The notes below the pieces were generated by a model, which was not told the DNA's origin, searched no databases, and worked only from the letters and a program-made list of their open reading frames with translations. A DNA stretch of 64,000 nucleotides. Source: Mesocentrotus franciscanus (Eukaryota > Echinodermata > Echinoidea > Camarodonta > Strongylocentrotidae). Position 1 is the first letter of the stretch. Each line of letters opens with the position of its first letter. The position numbers were made by a program, and so were the translations under genes. The stretch spans positions 31,579,597 to 31,643,596 of the forward strand of contig CP137672.1 in assembly GCA_037976565.1 (NCBI GenBank), in the 5' to 3' direction. Of this stretch, positions 12,771 through 24,231 are shown in pieces.

Positions 12771-13640
12771 GATGAAAATCAGGCCAGTTTGAAAAGGGTA
12801 GTAGAATCTTACCCTTTTCAAACTGGCCTGATTTTCATCGGATGCATCCGGACGCATCCGATGAAATTGCCACTATAAAGGTACAGAGGAGAAAAGCCGA
12901 TTAAATAGCCGATGAAAAGAAGAGAAATAGGCGATTAAATTCTCCTGCTCAAGAGCAGGGGAAATTCTCTTTCTATCGGTGTGACACCGATGAAACAGCT
13001 ACTGTGAATGCGTTCGGGAGAAAACAGCGATTAAAACAACGATGAAAAAGGTCAAAGGTCGTGTACGCGCGCTTTTTCGTAACCAGCTGTGTTTGTTGAC
13101 ATTTTGTTGAACATTCTTGCATGCATGCTAGCTAGATGGGGCGAGGGTTAAAATTGATTCGTTTTTGGAGAGTAGCCGGAATCTCATTTCCCTCTGTAAG
13201 GAGCAGAATAGCCACGATCTCCGTGCTCGAGATCGGCAAAACTGCTGCCTCCCCCTGTGTAATTTAGCCGCATGCATACTCGTTTTGCAGCCAGATAAAT
13301 TGCATTAAAAAAGTGCTTGTTTCGACTGTAAAGTCCGTAGTAAAGGAAATAGTAGCAACCACCGTAGATCCATGATCGCATCGTAAAATTGTAAAACTAT
13401 AATACTATAGCTAGCTAGCTGCGCATGCACTGCACTGCACTGTCTGCCGAATTAAAAAAAAACGCGCGCCAGCAGCTATCAGCGATTGCCCAATAATTCT
13501 TCACTTCCGGCGAGAGCTCGCCACAGCGAGTGAATTTCACCGGCAGTATGAAAGCAACATCGGGGAAAACGGCGGTTTCACCTTTCAATCGGTATTTTCA
13601 TCGGTGTGACTCCGATAGAACCAGTTTGAAAAGGGTATAG
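12771..13640. mobile_element. DNA transposon-like insertion in the SEC14-like 3' UTR
   Basis: It begins 17 bp after the stop codon. The unit C paralogue (near 40240-40258) reads GATTTGATAGACCTAGAGG continuously; here the two halves are separated by about 870 bp. The left end is a perfect 30-bp inverted repeat (12771-12800 and 12810-12839) around a 9-nt loop. The end motif TACCCTTTTCAAACTGG recurs inverted at 13621-13637. Inside are repeated CATCGGTGTGACxCCGATxGAA motifs. No transposase is visible. The superfamily is unknown. Confidence 0.75.
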
Positions 13641-13704
13641 CTAGAGGGGACATCTGCGTCTGAAGTCATACGGCTCAACACTCCTAGTGGTGTGGGCATA
13701 AAAT

Positions 13705-13718
13705 AATAAAACAATAAA
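13705..13718 (+). promoter_or_regulatory. Candidate polyadenylation signals of the SEC14-like gene
   Basis: Two AATAAA hexamers (13705-13710 and 13713-13718) lie in conserved unit DNA beyond the 3' UTR insertion. The unit C copy keeps the first of them near 40338-40343. Without the insertion this pair would be about 80-100 nt from the stop codon; with it, about 950 nt. Use is not shown. Confidence 0.4.
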
Positions 13719-13965
13719 CCTACTATTAAAAATGCTGTAGCACATAAGCCTTGAATACCTCGGAATCTTAAATGAAAACTATGAGTTCAACTGATTTCAT
13801 CAATGTTTAAACGCCCCTATCATTTCCGGTTGATCATTCCTTTTTTTTGATTTCAAGTACAAATACACAGTGGTGGGGAAATGGCTGAAATGTGAGTTAA
13901 TATTTCCTTAGAAAGAAGAAAGAAAGAAAAGATGAAGGATCAAATTCAATATTAGCCAAAAACTT

Positions 13966-14522
13966 CAGAGAGAAATAGCCTTTTGATGTACAAATAAATC
14001 TTACGAACGTATACAAGAAATATATGAAGATTTCTTGGCATGATGTAATGCCTGTTAGCATGACATTGGCGCAGCCATTTTCTTGAAAATGTGACTTACC
14101 AGGTAAAGTTGTCCATGTACCATGCACCAAGCTTTAATTGGAAAGACTTTTTAATTCAATAACAAAACTTTTACTTTTCAATGAGGGAAAGTCATAGCCG
14201 AGAAGGTAAAAATTACGTAGCAGGTAAATGAAATGCTTCAGCATCACAAACACCTGGGAAAGAAGCATCCATAAGATTTAGTACATTTAGTTGATAAACG
14301 ACTCCGCTTAGTACGTCATGCAATCGAGAAAATGGCGATCCCCATGTCTTGCTGAGAAACTGTACCTTATTCTTGCTTTATGCCTTTCTCATACACTTTG
14401 GTGGGGAATCTTGTAGATTGACGAGCAAGAATGCAATAAATCTCTCAACAAAATTAAAGTTATTCCATGGGGTTAGTTCTCCTTTAAACTATACACTTTT
14501 GGGTTGCCTTTGTGTCTTCTTT
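13966..14522. other. Segment of about 0.55 kb present in unit A, absent from unit C
   Basis: The flank motifs TTAGCCAAAAACTT and GAAGAATGTTTATTTGTTTT are adjacent in unit C (about 40606-40645) but separated here. It is either an insertion in A or a deletion in C. No terminal repeats, target duplication or gene was recognised. Confidence 0.45.
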
Positions 14523-17414
14523 TCTTGTACCAAATAGAAGAATGTTTATTTGTTTTAAACATGTAATTGATATCTTGCCAATTTTTATTCCTTATATTTA
14601 ACAAATATGTGGTTTAATTTGATTTCTGATTCACTGTCTATCGCTTAATTATTGTCTACGTATTATCAAGAGAAATATTGTGACGATTACTACTTAATAT
14701 ATGATTATGATATTCTTCCTCACCACTTGCTAATCTTTTATTTTAATAAACTTCCTCTGACTCTGTCCTAAGCTGTTTTTGTTTTCTGGTCCTTCTGTTC
14801 ACACAATGTATAGGATTACGTTTACCATTTGGAAAGCAGGGTCACGATTTGGAAAACCCAAACTGCTCTGATTCGATTGATTAAGTGCAAACAAGTAACA
14901 TGTTCATCTCTGATACACAAAATAGTGCACTTCCCTATTTGAACTTTGACCCCACTTGCGATTACAAGGTGGGCTTATATACCTGAATATCAAATAATTA
15001 TTGATTCGGTTTCTTAATCTCTATCTCCCTCTCTCACGTATTGCTCTCTCTTTCTCTCTCTCTCTCTCCCATATGCTCTTTCTTTCTCCATCATTCTATC
15101 ACTTTCAGTCCTCTTATTTTTGCCTCTCTGTCTCTGTCTCTCCTCTCTTTCTCATATACTCATCCCATGGTGGTGTATGGTTGTGGTATATAATATATCT
15201 CCTAATGTTTAAATGAAGAATTATACAGCAAGGAGTCATACTTGGACTCAATGCCCCATGACAGATGAATTACAAGAACATATAACATGCATGTGGTATC
15301 AATGCTTGTGACAGGAATATACATTACTCTTCAACTCCTTTATGTCAAGCAGAATATTAAGTGCCTCGTGAAAGAAAGCTGAGAAATAAATTGGAACTAT
15401 TAGTTAAATTGAAAACAGAACAAGTGACTGAATACTTTATATGAAATTGTTTTCTAATCAAATGAACACAACAAATGGATTGTGTGCGCGCCAATGTTTC
15501 GATAGGAATGGGAACATTGTGAATGCATTGTGTGTATGCAATGTGAATAGTAGTTTATATTATAATTGTAAGCTCAGAAACACCTTTATTCTCTAATTAT
15601 AACACATGTTATTAGGAAAAACAGCCAAAACCCATCGCTGTTATCAACTGACTATAGACAGTTCAGTCGTCGTCTTATATCCTTCTTCGATAAGAGGGTA
15701 GAATAAGCACAGCAAGCCAGGTATTAAAAGAAAAACACAAGAAAATTATTCATATTTATTTATAATTAGGAAAAAATAAGACCCTTTTCTCTCATACATG
15801 TACCTTTTATTACTGATGCCCAAACAAGACACTCATTCGCTAAGTGATCGTAGTAAAGTATTTAAAGCACTTTTATTTTAGTCTCAGTCCAAAAACAGTA
15901 TATTCAGGGGCTCTCAGTGATTCCCCCTTCCACTCTCTTTCTCTCTCTCTCTCTCTAATGTCCACACAACACTTCCTCTTTGCATCGCTTTCTATCTTTC
16001 TTCTTTCCCTCCGACTCTCCCAGTTTGTCTGCATTCACATTACTATATATCTCTTTCTCTTTGTATAAAGTGTAATGCATCAAATTACACATTGCCAAAA
16101 AACAACTTTATTAACAATCCTAATGACATTTTATTGTGTTCCTTTTACCGGAAAAATAGTCACTACAATTTACAGATAGATATTCAACATATTGTAGCGT
16201 TAAAATAACACCACGTATATAGAAGTGTATACAACAAGTCGAATATTAGTGCAACACAAGTACAGATGACATTTTATGTTGAAATGTTAATTTCACGATT
16301 AAATTTCTTATTGTATAAAATGAGATTGAAAGCTACATAATTTTGTATGCTACCAAATATTGTCATCGAAATAAACTGAAATTTCATTGGGTGTGTACAT
16401 TGCAAGAAATTTCATTTGACAAGATTCTTTCTCATGTGAAGACAATCGGTTTGATATGTTCTTTAATATTTATTATGATACAAATAAATTGTATATGCAA
16501 GGTAAACATGCTTCACTTAGATCGAGTTTCCTGAAATAAACTATACTAATACTTTTGATATTATTTCAGTGGAGTAGCTGCGATGGGACGCCCCGCCCCC
16601 TCCCATCACATGGCATTAAGGTGTAAGAGAGAGAGAGAGAGAAAGAGGGACAGAGTGGGAGTGAGCGAGAGAGAGAGAGAGAGAGAGAGGGGGATGTGGT
16701 GGCGTGAGAGAGAGAGAGAGAGAGATAGACAAATTGAAAAACATCATTTGATTGCCTTGATCTCTCTCACTTTATCCATCGACTACGAGTAAAACTTTCT
16801 CCCCCAAACCCTTTGACCCCAAGAAGTTATATATTCCTTGATGAACTCTCACTGGCTGCACCCTATGCCACGAAGTGTTGGTTCATAAAGAGATATTATG
16901 TTAATTATCTACAAGTCGATGAGATAGCTCCGAAACAATTTATGAGATAAACATCCACCAAATTGGTCAGTGACAATAGAGTATGGTATCGAAAGATTAA
17001 GAAAGTTCCATGAGAAAGCATATTGTAAGACTTTGGATTATAGTATTTAATGATCACTTATCATAAATCAAGAATTGTAATCATTCCGAAGACAACCTTT
17101 TTATCAGATGTTTACTTACTTTGAATGGTTTAGAAATCTTTCTGTAGGTCATACAATTTTGTTTGTTAACATCAACAAAACGGATATTTAACTGTTGTGT
17201 TATCATAGTTCATAATGTTAAATACGCCTTTAGTATCATCTTTAAACACGAAAGTATGAGAATAACGCAGAAAGGTGGTTGGTTTGATGGTTTGTTTTAC
17301 CTGACTGCTAAGAAGACATGTGCATGCGTGTTAGTAAGCAACCAGGGGACAGACAGATATAGTCCTCTCCGAGGGACTTGGTAATGAGAATTAATGCGTT
17401 ACCAAAGATTACTA
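14523..17414. other. Unit A spacer between the SEC14-like gene and TLR-1
   Basis: No gene seen. The stretch is conserved between units. Anchor motifs include CTCTGACTCTGTCCTAAGCTG (14755, again at 26937), the CAATGTTTCG block (15491; also 28387, 41714, 48993) and the TAAGTGATCGTAGT block (15841; also 42058, 49341, 62011). CT tracts lie at about 15020-15150 and 15930-15957, and GA tracts at about 16626-16728. The LINE found at the CAACATATTG site of unit B is absent here (16188-16199 is the empty site), as is terminal exon 12B. Confidence 0.6.
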
Positions 17415-17487
17415 GCGCACCGACTTGGTTTCGAACCAGGGGCCTGCCGGTTACGAGATCACTGCTCTGCCACTGAGCCAAAGACCG
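17415..17487 (-). repeat. tRNA-like sequence (unit A copy)
   Basis: On the - strand it has an A-box-like GGCTCAGTGGCAGAGC and a B-box-like GGTTCGAAACC, spaced as in a tRNA, with CTCGTAA in the anticodon-loop position. The acceptor arms do not pair convincingly. The same element recurs at the matching place in units B (32871) and D (50977). It is more likely a tRNA pseudogene or tRNA-derived repeat copied with the units than a working tRNA. Confidence 0.5.
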
Positions 17488-18224
17488 TTTGCTGAATAAA
17501 TGTTAACAGACTTTTATATCAGATTTTATCTAGACGGCATGTTTCATTAATTCTCTTCAATAGTAGATCTTAAATAATACCTTTTCCTTATCATAATTAG
17601 ACCCAAAATGATATCCTTCTCTTTCTCTTTTCAATTCGTTAACAATAGAGAATTCTTTAATACCCCAATTTCGAATCAATATACATTCCTCTTTGTAGGC
17701 CTGCATGATATCGAAAGTAGTGCGACTCTTTTTCAAACAATATCTTTACCAATTACAATTTCTAATTGCTCATTAACTATTAACACTCTAAACTTGATTT
17801 GCCCATAACTAAAAGCCGCGACATATTTCAAAGTAATGCTCTGTGTGTGTACGTGTGGGGTGCGTGCGTGTATGTAATGTGTGTGTGTGTTGGAGGGGTC
17901 AGATTCTTACGTCATCCCTTGCGACGTTCCCTTTATATTCTTGACAAAGAACAAACTACTTAACTTCCACAAATAAAACATCATCTTGAGGCGGGAAGTG
18001 TGAGCTCTTTGCAATACTTCCTCATAGAACATTTGACAAATTACATGTATGTTCAAAGTTTTGAAATAGACTGATTATGAATGAGACAAACATAATGCCT
18101 GAAAGTATATACACTTATCTCGACGCATGGAACGTTTTTTTTTGTTTAGTTTTTTTGTTTTTTTAACGCACGTCCAGTTACAACTACACATTATGACACG
18201 TTTTATGTCTTGTTTTATCTGTGA
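17488..18224. other. 3' flank of TLR-1, non-coding
   Basis: A unit spacer ending at the TLR-1 stop codon. It includes a (GT)n-like tract near 17839-17890 and the motif GTTCCCTTTATATTCTTGAC (about 17924-17943). That motif is the unoccupied form of the site that holds a fold-back MITE in unit D (53079-53241). No gene seen. Confidence 0.6.
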
Positions 18225-20978
18225 CTAAACTGGAATTACATTATTCATTTCCCTGTTAGCCCTCATGCTCTTCTCAAACTTTGCCCAGAAGAGTTCTTGT
18301 CCATCGTCATCATCATCCACCCACAGCAAGTAAGGTTTGTTCCGACTCAGCAACAGCCTTACCAGGTACGGTAGGTGGTCGTCATCGATGTCCTCAAGGA
18401 ATATGAGGATGACCTTCTCCAACTTGGTGTCATTCATATGCTCCACGGCCATACGGAGTTTGGTCATGAACCAGGTATCCTCCACTGACTGGTTGCTAAG
18501 CAACAAGACCGTTTTGTAGCTGCTCTCGATGACGTCGTAGATGGCGTTTAAGTAGAAAGACCCTGGATGAAGGCCACTATCCCCAAAAATGATATGTTCC
18601 AGATGTGGCATCCTCTCCTGCAGGAATGGCTCCATGCAATCGTTGATCCACCACTCATCATCTTCACGGAACATGAGGTTAAGCTGATACTCGTAGTCCT
18701 CAGGACCTTGATCTTCAGTGATTTCTTGATACCCAAAGATGGCCAACTTTAAGAGAAAAAGTTTGTGATTCAGCCACCATCGCTTTAGGTACACAAGGAC
18801 ACTTAGCGACAGGACGGTCACGATTGCAAAAGATACACCTACAATAAGATAGATGTTGACTGCGCAGTAATCTTTAGGATGGAACGACCAGATAGTCTGA
18901 TATTTTAGCGATTTGAAGGAAGTACTAGAGCAACGAGTCTCACTTCTTTGATAGATTTTTATATTCACCTTGTCCAGCCATTCCCTGAACCAAGCAAGTT
19001 GGCAGGTACATGTAAAGGGATTGTTCGCAATGACTAACACCTTTAGACTTGTGGGTAATAGTGTGAAAGGATCTATCGTGGAGATTTGATTACCATGGAG
19101 GAATAGATAATTGAGACTAGGATTTCTAGAAAATAATTGCTTCTCGATAACTGTAATTGAGTTATATTTTAGCTTTAGAGTACGTAATTTTTGTAAATCC
19201 TGAAAAGCTTTCTCGGGAATGATTCTAATAAAGTTTTCGGCCAACGAGAGATATGTTAGTGACGTGAGATTCCTAAATATCCTCGAGTCCATTTGTTGTA
19301 TGCGACAGTCAGTCAGATCTAGCTCACGAAGATTCCAAAGTGTGGTAAATGCGTTAGGAACGTGGTGGAAATCGTGGAATAAGTTATGTTGCAGTTTAAG
19401 GGTGTGCAACGAGACCAGTCCTGAGAACAGTGATCTTTTGCTTTTAAATTGGACTAGATCGTCGGCTTTGATTCTGGTTCCGGCTAAGTTTAGAGTCCTC
19501 AGCGCCGACGTATGACTAAATTGGCCACGGGAAGTAATTACTAAGCGACTATGAAGATAGGACATATCGAGGAATACAAGTTGATGCATGTTTCTGAAAG
19601 AACCAGTCATGGTGAATTTGACTAAATCTTTCATTCTGATCTTTTCTAAAGAACTGGTTTCTTCAAAGGCATCAGCAGATATATCGAGAGGCTTATCATT
19701 CATGGAAAAATCAAGAAATTTTAGATTTTTTAAACCAACGAACGTTTTTCTGTTTACGGAGTTAAGGTTGTTATATATCAAGATAAGAGTTTGAAGATTT
19801 GTTGTGTTCCATGGTATAGTTTTGATTTCATCAATCTTGTTGTGATAGAATGTCAAAGTGCTGAGACGGTGGCTTCCGTCGAACCATTGAGGATCTAATA
19901 CAGAAATGTCGTTATGTGATAAATCTATGCTCTCAAGCTTTTCGGCGCAAGTAAAAGTTCCTCGTAGAAGTGACATAATTTTGTTTTTAGCTAGTCCCAA
20001 ATTAACCAGCGACTTCAATCCACAAAATGATTCGCTATGAAGAATAGATATATTATTGGATCCAATGTCTAGTACCTGGAGTTTTTCGAAACCATCCAGG
20101 GCATACTTTGGAATAGTTTTCAATTCGTTGTGTTGTAGATAAAGTTTCATTATACCTGGAAAAAGATCTCTTGGTATTTCCGATGTATTCATGGGTACAA
20201 TAGATCTTATGCCCGACCTGGTTATGGTCGCTTTTACTATCGCCTTGTTACCCAGAAAGGACTCGGCGTGGAATTTAGCCAATGATATATTATTAATGAG
20301 TAGATTTACTGCTGGTAGATCCGTGAAAACGGCACGAGGGAGACTCTTTATATCGTTATAATTCAAGTTGAATCTATCAAAGGAGCAATTCCGTATAACT
20401 ACAAAATCTCCTTGCTCTAGTGATCTGACTTTATTAAAAGACAAATCAAAAAGTGACAAATTCTTACATCCGCACGCATCCTCCCCATGTTCTGCAAATT
20501 GAGTAGCTTGCAGATTGTTTCCAAAGATGTGAGGAATTCGCTTGAGTCTATTATGATGCAGGTTTAGCGAGGATAGATGAACATTCTTCTCCAGGAGGGA
20601 AATGGGTAAGACACTGATACTGTTGCGATGGAGCATTAATACCTTAAGTAGCAGGAGAGCATGAAATGTTTTATTCTCAATGAGGTAGATGGAGTTATAA
20701 CTAGCGTCTAAACTTTCTAGCTGTCTATATTTCACGAACGATTTGGCGAGGAGCATAGAGATTTTATTTTTAGAAACGTTGAGGGAACGCAAGTCGTGTG
20801 GAAGATTCCGAGGAACCGATGTAAGACCGCGATATGAGCAATTGGCGCTATGGTCACTCGAGTTTTCCGAGCACGTATGGTTAAGAGTTATGCTAGTGCG
20901 ATCCATCACCACACCATATAGCAAAGTGAATCCACTCAGTACTAAGAAGCTTATTGCGTGATCGTACACAGCCATCAT
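18225..20978 (-). CDS. Toll-like receptor TLR-1, single exon, 917 aa
   Basis: A type I membrane pattern-recognition receptor, expected to signal through its cytoplasmic TIR domain. A signal peptide (about residues 1-26) precedes LRRNT cysteines (36, 47). About 22 leucine-rich repeats (about 61-650) and an LRRCT follow (CTCQLAWFREWLDKV; cysteines 657, 659, 683, 705). The transmembrane segment is about 709-731. The TIR domain is about 761-905: a BB-loop-like GDSGLHPG at 799-806 and the FW box 3 at 897-898. Box 1 is atypical (YEYQLNLMF). The start is the first ATG of the MMAV pair; the frame runs 15 codons further upstream but only to TTG. Many NxS/T sites suggest glycosylation. There is no intron in the coding region. 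The ligand is unknown. Confidence 0.95.
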   Translation of the reverse strand: MMAVYDHAISFLVLSGFTLLYGVVMDRTSITLNHTCSENSSDHSANCSYRGLTSVPRNLPHDLRSLNVSKNKISMLLAKSFVKYRQLESLDASYNSIYLIENKTFHALLLLKVLMLHRNSISVLPISLLEKNVHLSSLNLHHNRLKRIPHIFGNNLQATQFAEHGEDACGCKNLSLFDLSFNKVRSLEQGDFVVIRNCSFDRFNLNYNDIKSLPRAVFTDLPAVNLLINNISLAKFHAESFLGNKAIVKATITRSGIRSIVPMNTSEIPRDLFPGIMKLYLQHNELKTIPKYALDGFEKLQVLDIGSNNISILHSESFCGLKSLVNLGLAKNKIMSLLRGTFTCAEKLESIDLSHNDISVLDPQWFDGSHRLSTLTFYHNKIDEIKTIPWNTTNLQTLILIYNNLNSVNRKTFVGLKNLKFLDFSMNDKPLDISADAFEETSSLEKIRMKDLVKFTMTGSFRNMHQLVFLDMSYLHSRLVITSRGQFSHTSALRTLNLAGTRIKADDLVQFKSKRSLFSGLVSLHTLKLQHNLFHDFHHVPNAFTTLWNLRELDLTDCRIQQMDSRIFRNLTSLTYLSLAENFIRIIPEKAFQDLQKLRTLKLKYNSITVIEKQLFSRNPSLNYLFLHGNQISTIDPFTLLPTSLKVLVIANNPFTCTCQLAWFREWLDKVNIKIYQRSETRCSSTSFKSLKYQTIWSFHPKDYCAVNIYLIVGVSFAIVTVLSLSVLVYLKRWWLNHKLFLLKLAIFGYQEITEDQGPEDYEYQLNLMFREDDEWWINDCMEPFLQERMPHLEHIIFGDSGLHPGSFYLNAIYDVIESSYKTVLLLSNQSVEDTWFMTKLRMAVEHMNDTKLEKVILIFLEDIDDDHLPYLVRLLLSRNKPYLLWVDDDDDGQELFWAKFEKSMRANREMNNVIPV

Positions 20979-22407
20979 GAGTTCCAAACAGCAGGTCGCT
21001 GATACTGAATTAATGCAAGACAACTGAAGGAAAAATCGAAGTATTGCTCGGTCCGTTAAGGTGATTACGAGGAGTCAGTCTTTTTGTTCTTAAAATGAAA
21101 CCTAGGCCTATCCTAAAAGGAAATATCCACTGTAGAACGATGAAGTCTTTGCGGCTGCTGTAAAAATCGTTTTTCATGCCTTCTCAAAATGTGTTTTTTG
21201 ATTGTTTTAGTTGACTGCTAAGAAAATATTTTTGCATCACATACCCAGAATATCACCACTTGATGTAATAGTTGAATTGATTTAAGCACCATTTATACCT
21301 TGGTCTACCAAGCTGCTCCAGGAGTTGACTGGATGGTCCTGTTTGCTTCCCAAGAAGGTCGATACACCAAGTCCTGGACCACATCAGAGAGATATCAGCA
21401 GGTATGAAAATTCAGTAGTTCCTACAACTGTTCTCCTGTGCTCTTTTCGTTCATTTATCCTATACTGTATGCGCTTTTAAGTCAAAGATCTCTATGACAC
21501 CATTTCATTTCCAGTTGTGTCATTTGTCTTTGACTTTTGAAACAAGCATCTAACTTCCTTTCGCCAAATGTGTAGCGTCTATGAACATGATACACCTAGT
21601 AAGATTGCAGTCCAGAGACTCTGTTCTCGGCAGAGAGTTAAGGCTTGTCTAAAGTTAGATCCTTTATCAGCAGACTTGTTTCAATATTGTTCTCATCATC
21701 TTAAGCACTTCATTTATTTATACCTTGATCAGCATTGTTCCTCTTCCCTCATCTTGGTGTGTATTATTGTAGGAATTAATCCTCTCAAAGTAACGTGTGC
21801 TGAGTCAAAGATGCTTTAAGTTCAGGTATTACTTCGAATGAGACAAGAGTCCAGATTGTGAAACACCGTGAGATGCAAAATGAAATGAAGCGTCGGTTAA
21901 GCCACGTGATCAGTTTTTTAGTTATATTACGTGATCAGAGGAAAACATTACAATGAAAACAACTTTAATCAAGCGGTCCATGATAGATATGGAAATGACG
22001 ATGCTTCATATTGAGCAAACAAAGGACTTAGATACTTAGATTTCTAGAGGAAGGACGCTATAAAGGAAAAGCTATCGATGAGAAAAAACACCCCATGGAT
22101 TTAATCAAATAGATTTAATATCTCATTATTTAAAGAAACGATGTTTAACGATTACTTTACGGCTTGTGGCTCAGACTTTTGGCTTTTATCCGGTTTTTAT
22201 TTCAAGTTTCGATATATACAATGCCTGTCGACAACCAATATCCTGTCTTGAGTGATATTACTGTTCTAATTTTTGTCGAGTGTAATGCGATATGTTTTGT
22301 TTTCTTTTAAAATACGTTTTGCCTTTGTTTTCTTGAGGTTTGTTTAATTTATATTTTGCATACTCCAAATTTGTATTGTTTTTCTGTATGTATGTTTGTT
22401 AAATTGA
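20979..22407 (-). promoter_or_regulatory. Conserved 5' flank of TLR-1, putative promoter region
   Basis: About 1.4 kb upstream of the TLR-1 start is clearly related to the flanks of TLR-2 (35816 on) and TLR-4 (56590 on). Shared motifs include GAGTTGACTGGATGGTC, CTAACTTCCTTTCGCCAAATG and TAAGTTCAGGTATTACTTCG. A CACGTG E-box at 21903-21908 is kept in TLR-4 and changed in the TLR-2 pseudogene. No TATA box was assigned, and an upstream untranslated exon cannot be excluded. Confidence 0.45.
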
Positions 22408-22860
22408 ATTGAATTGAATTTATATATTTATACACGGTAAAAGCCCAAACAGTGACAAGACTGGATTCCGTTGAGCCGTGTCAACATAACAAAATACATA
22501 AATTGAAGACATCGAAAAATAAATACTGATATATTAAGACATGTAGTTGAAATAGAAGAAAATGAAAGATGATGGTATACCAATTATTAAAATTATACAA
22601 TCCTAAAACAAACAATAAAACACAAAACATTAATACTCAACAGATCAAAAAAGTTTCAAAAAAAGGTTCAAAAGTTCAAAAGATGTATACAAATAATGCA
22701 TAAAGGAAAAATGTAAAGAGAGGAAAATTACACTCACCTGTAAAACGTTTAAAGCAACGAAATATAATGAGAGATCACATAATCAACATAGAAAACACAT
22801 ATGAATAACGCTTTTCCAGCTAAAAAATTTAACTTTAAATATACGGTAATGGCAATTGTA
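22408..22860 (-). mobile_element. 3' remnant of a LINE (family L-b) upstream of TLR-1
   Basis: On the + strand it starts with repeated TTGAA units, the complement of a short 3' tail repeat, then TTATACACGGTAAAAGCCC. The same sequence starts the longer copy at 37045, which encodes the C-terminal end of a reverse-transcriptase protein. Only the 3' non-coding part survives here. It lies at the same place relative to the TLR as the unit B copy. Confidence 0.65.
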
Positions 22861-24227
22861 TACTGAAGCAAATGAGACTTGTTTTAAAGTTTTGGGTCTA
22901 TTCATGAAGTTGGGATCCAACCCCCTGGTCTATTTCTGATCAAAGAGGAATCGTTACAGTTTAACCCTCAACAGGGAGGGCTATTTTGGTACTCTCTCAG
23001 GCGAGGGGGTGGGGGTGCCCCCTGAGATTCTCGGCCATGGATTGACGAACAATGCTTAATCTTGACATATTGACAAAGGATGTCATAATTTATGCATAAA
23101 GTATGTCATATCCGCGAAGTGACAATTCTGCATTGTGTACAGTACATACTTTATGGGGAAATGCCTTTTGGCCTCGTGAAGCGCGGCGGGTTTTGACGCT
23201 ACGCACTGCCAGTGGTACCCATAGATAGGGGCCGGATAAATTCTGACCCCGGCCTTATTAGGATTAAAGAAACAACAACCAGCGTCTCCCGGGCTGTCCG
23301 GACTGACATGGCCCGCGGTCCGGACTTTGAAAAATCCCTGCTCTATGGCCTATACATTTCAGATAATGCATACTCAATTTACAAAGTGATGTTTATTTGT
23401 TTTGGCTACGTTTAAGTTGTTCGTGACACGAGTAGTGTTTTTTAAATATTATCTTCTTCATTTCCTTGATACAGGTTACAAGGTTCTTTGATACAAACAC
23501 GATAACATCATGTCAAGCAGCGTACGGTCACATATAGATGTTGCTTGTACGATCTTATTGCTATTTCTTTTAAAGGAATGTCTAATGTCAAGCGCATGAA
23601 CAACAACACAAATACAAATGGAAATAAAATTACATATTAATTATCCTACTTCAAGGTGATTTATTTGCATACAATAGTAGGATAGCCTCAGGGTTTTTAA
23701 GTACCCTGGAAAATATGAATCTTGAGATCGTAATATTATATTTCCTTGTTTATAATTATATCAATCAAGCATTGTGATGTTGTGACGACAACCCAGTGTT
23801 TTCTAAAAAAATTCCCTAGCATGGACCGTCTCTTTACAATTCTAAAAGACATATAGTGGGGAAAATGTTTGCTACATTAGCATAAGTCAGATTGCAAATT
23901 AAGTTTTCCTAATTATTTGCCCTTTCACAATATCTATCTATGATAATTTATGATATGAGATTCATACTTCATAGTTTCATTTTTCTCCCTTCTAAGTGAA
24001 TAGGAAACGTATATCTCATCATCGTTCTTTTCCTGTTGAGGCAAATCTAAACAAAATAGAGCGTTTTGAAATGAAACAGATATTGATTTTTACCCTCCGT
24101 TTTATCAGATAACTTCAAGTCTTTCTACATGTCAGTGTAGCTGAAATGAAATTTTATCTATATGCGTTGTTTGAACATGTTTTAAACCATGCCTTGATTT
24201 CCCGCTTAAAATAATCTGTCCTTATAT
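22861..24227. other. Spacer between units A and B, non-coding
   Basis: No gene, paralogous block or transposon end was recognised. It contains a G/C-rich patch at about 22970-23040 and another at about 23180-23330, in otherwise AT-rich DNA. The short ORF at 23212-23415 has no recognisable domain. Confidence 0.4.
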
Positions 24228-24231
24228 TTAA

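Noticed and set aside
17415..17487. Functional tRNA gene call
   Set aside because: A and B boxes are present, but acceptor and anticodon stems do not pair well by eye and the copies are decaying.
18337..20961. Several 60-98 codon ORFs on the + strand inside TLR-1 (and likewise in TLR-3 and TLR-4)
   Set aside because: They are antisense shadows of the receptor coding sequence with no domain of their own.
20979..21023. In-frame extension of TLR-1 by 15 codons
   Set aside because: It begins at TTG, not ATG. The ATG pair at 20978 starts a good signal peptide and matches TLR-4 (56589) and TLR-2 (35815).
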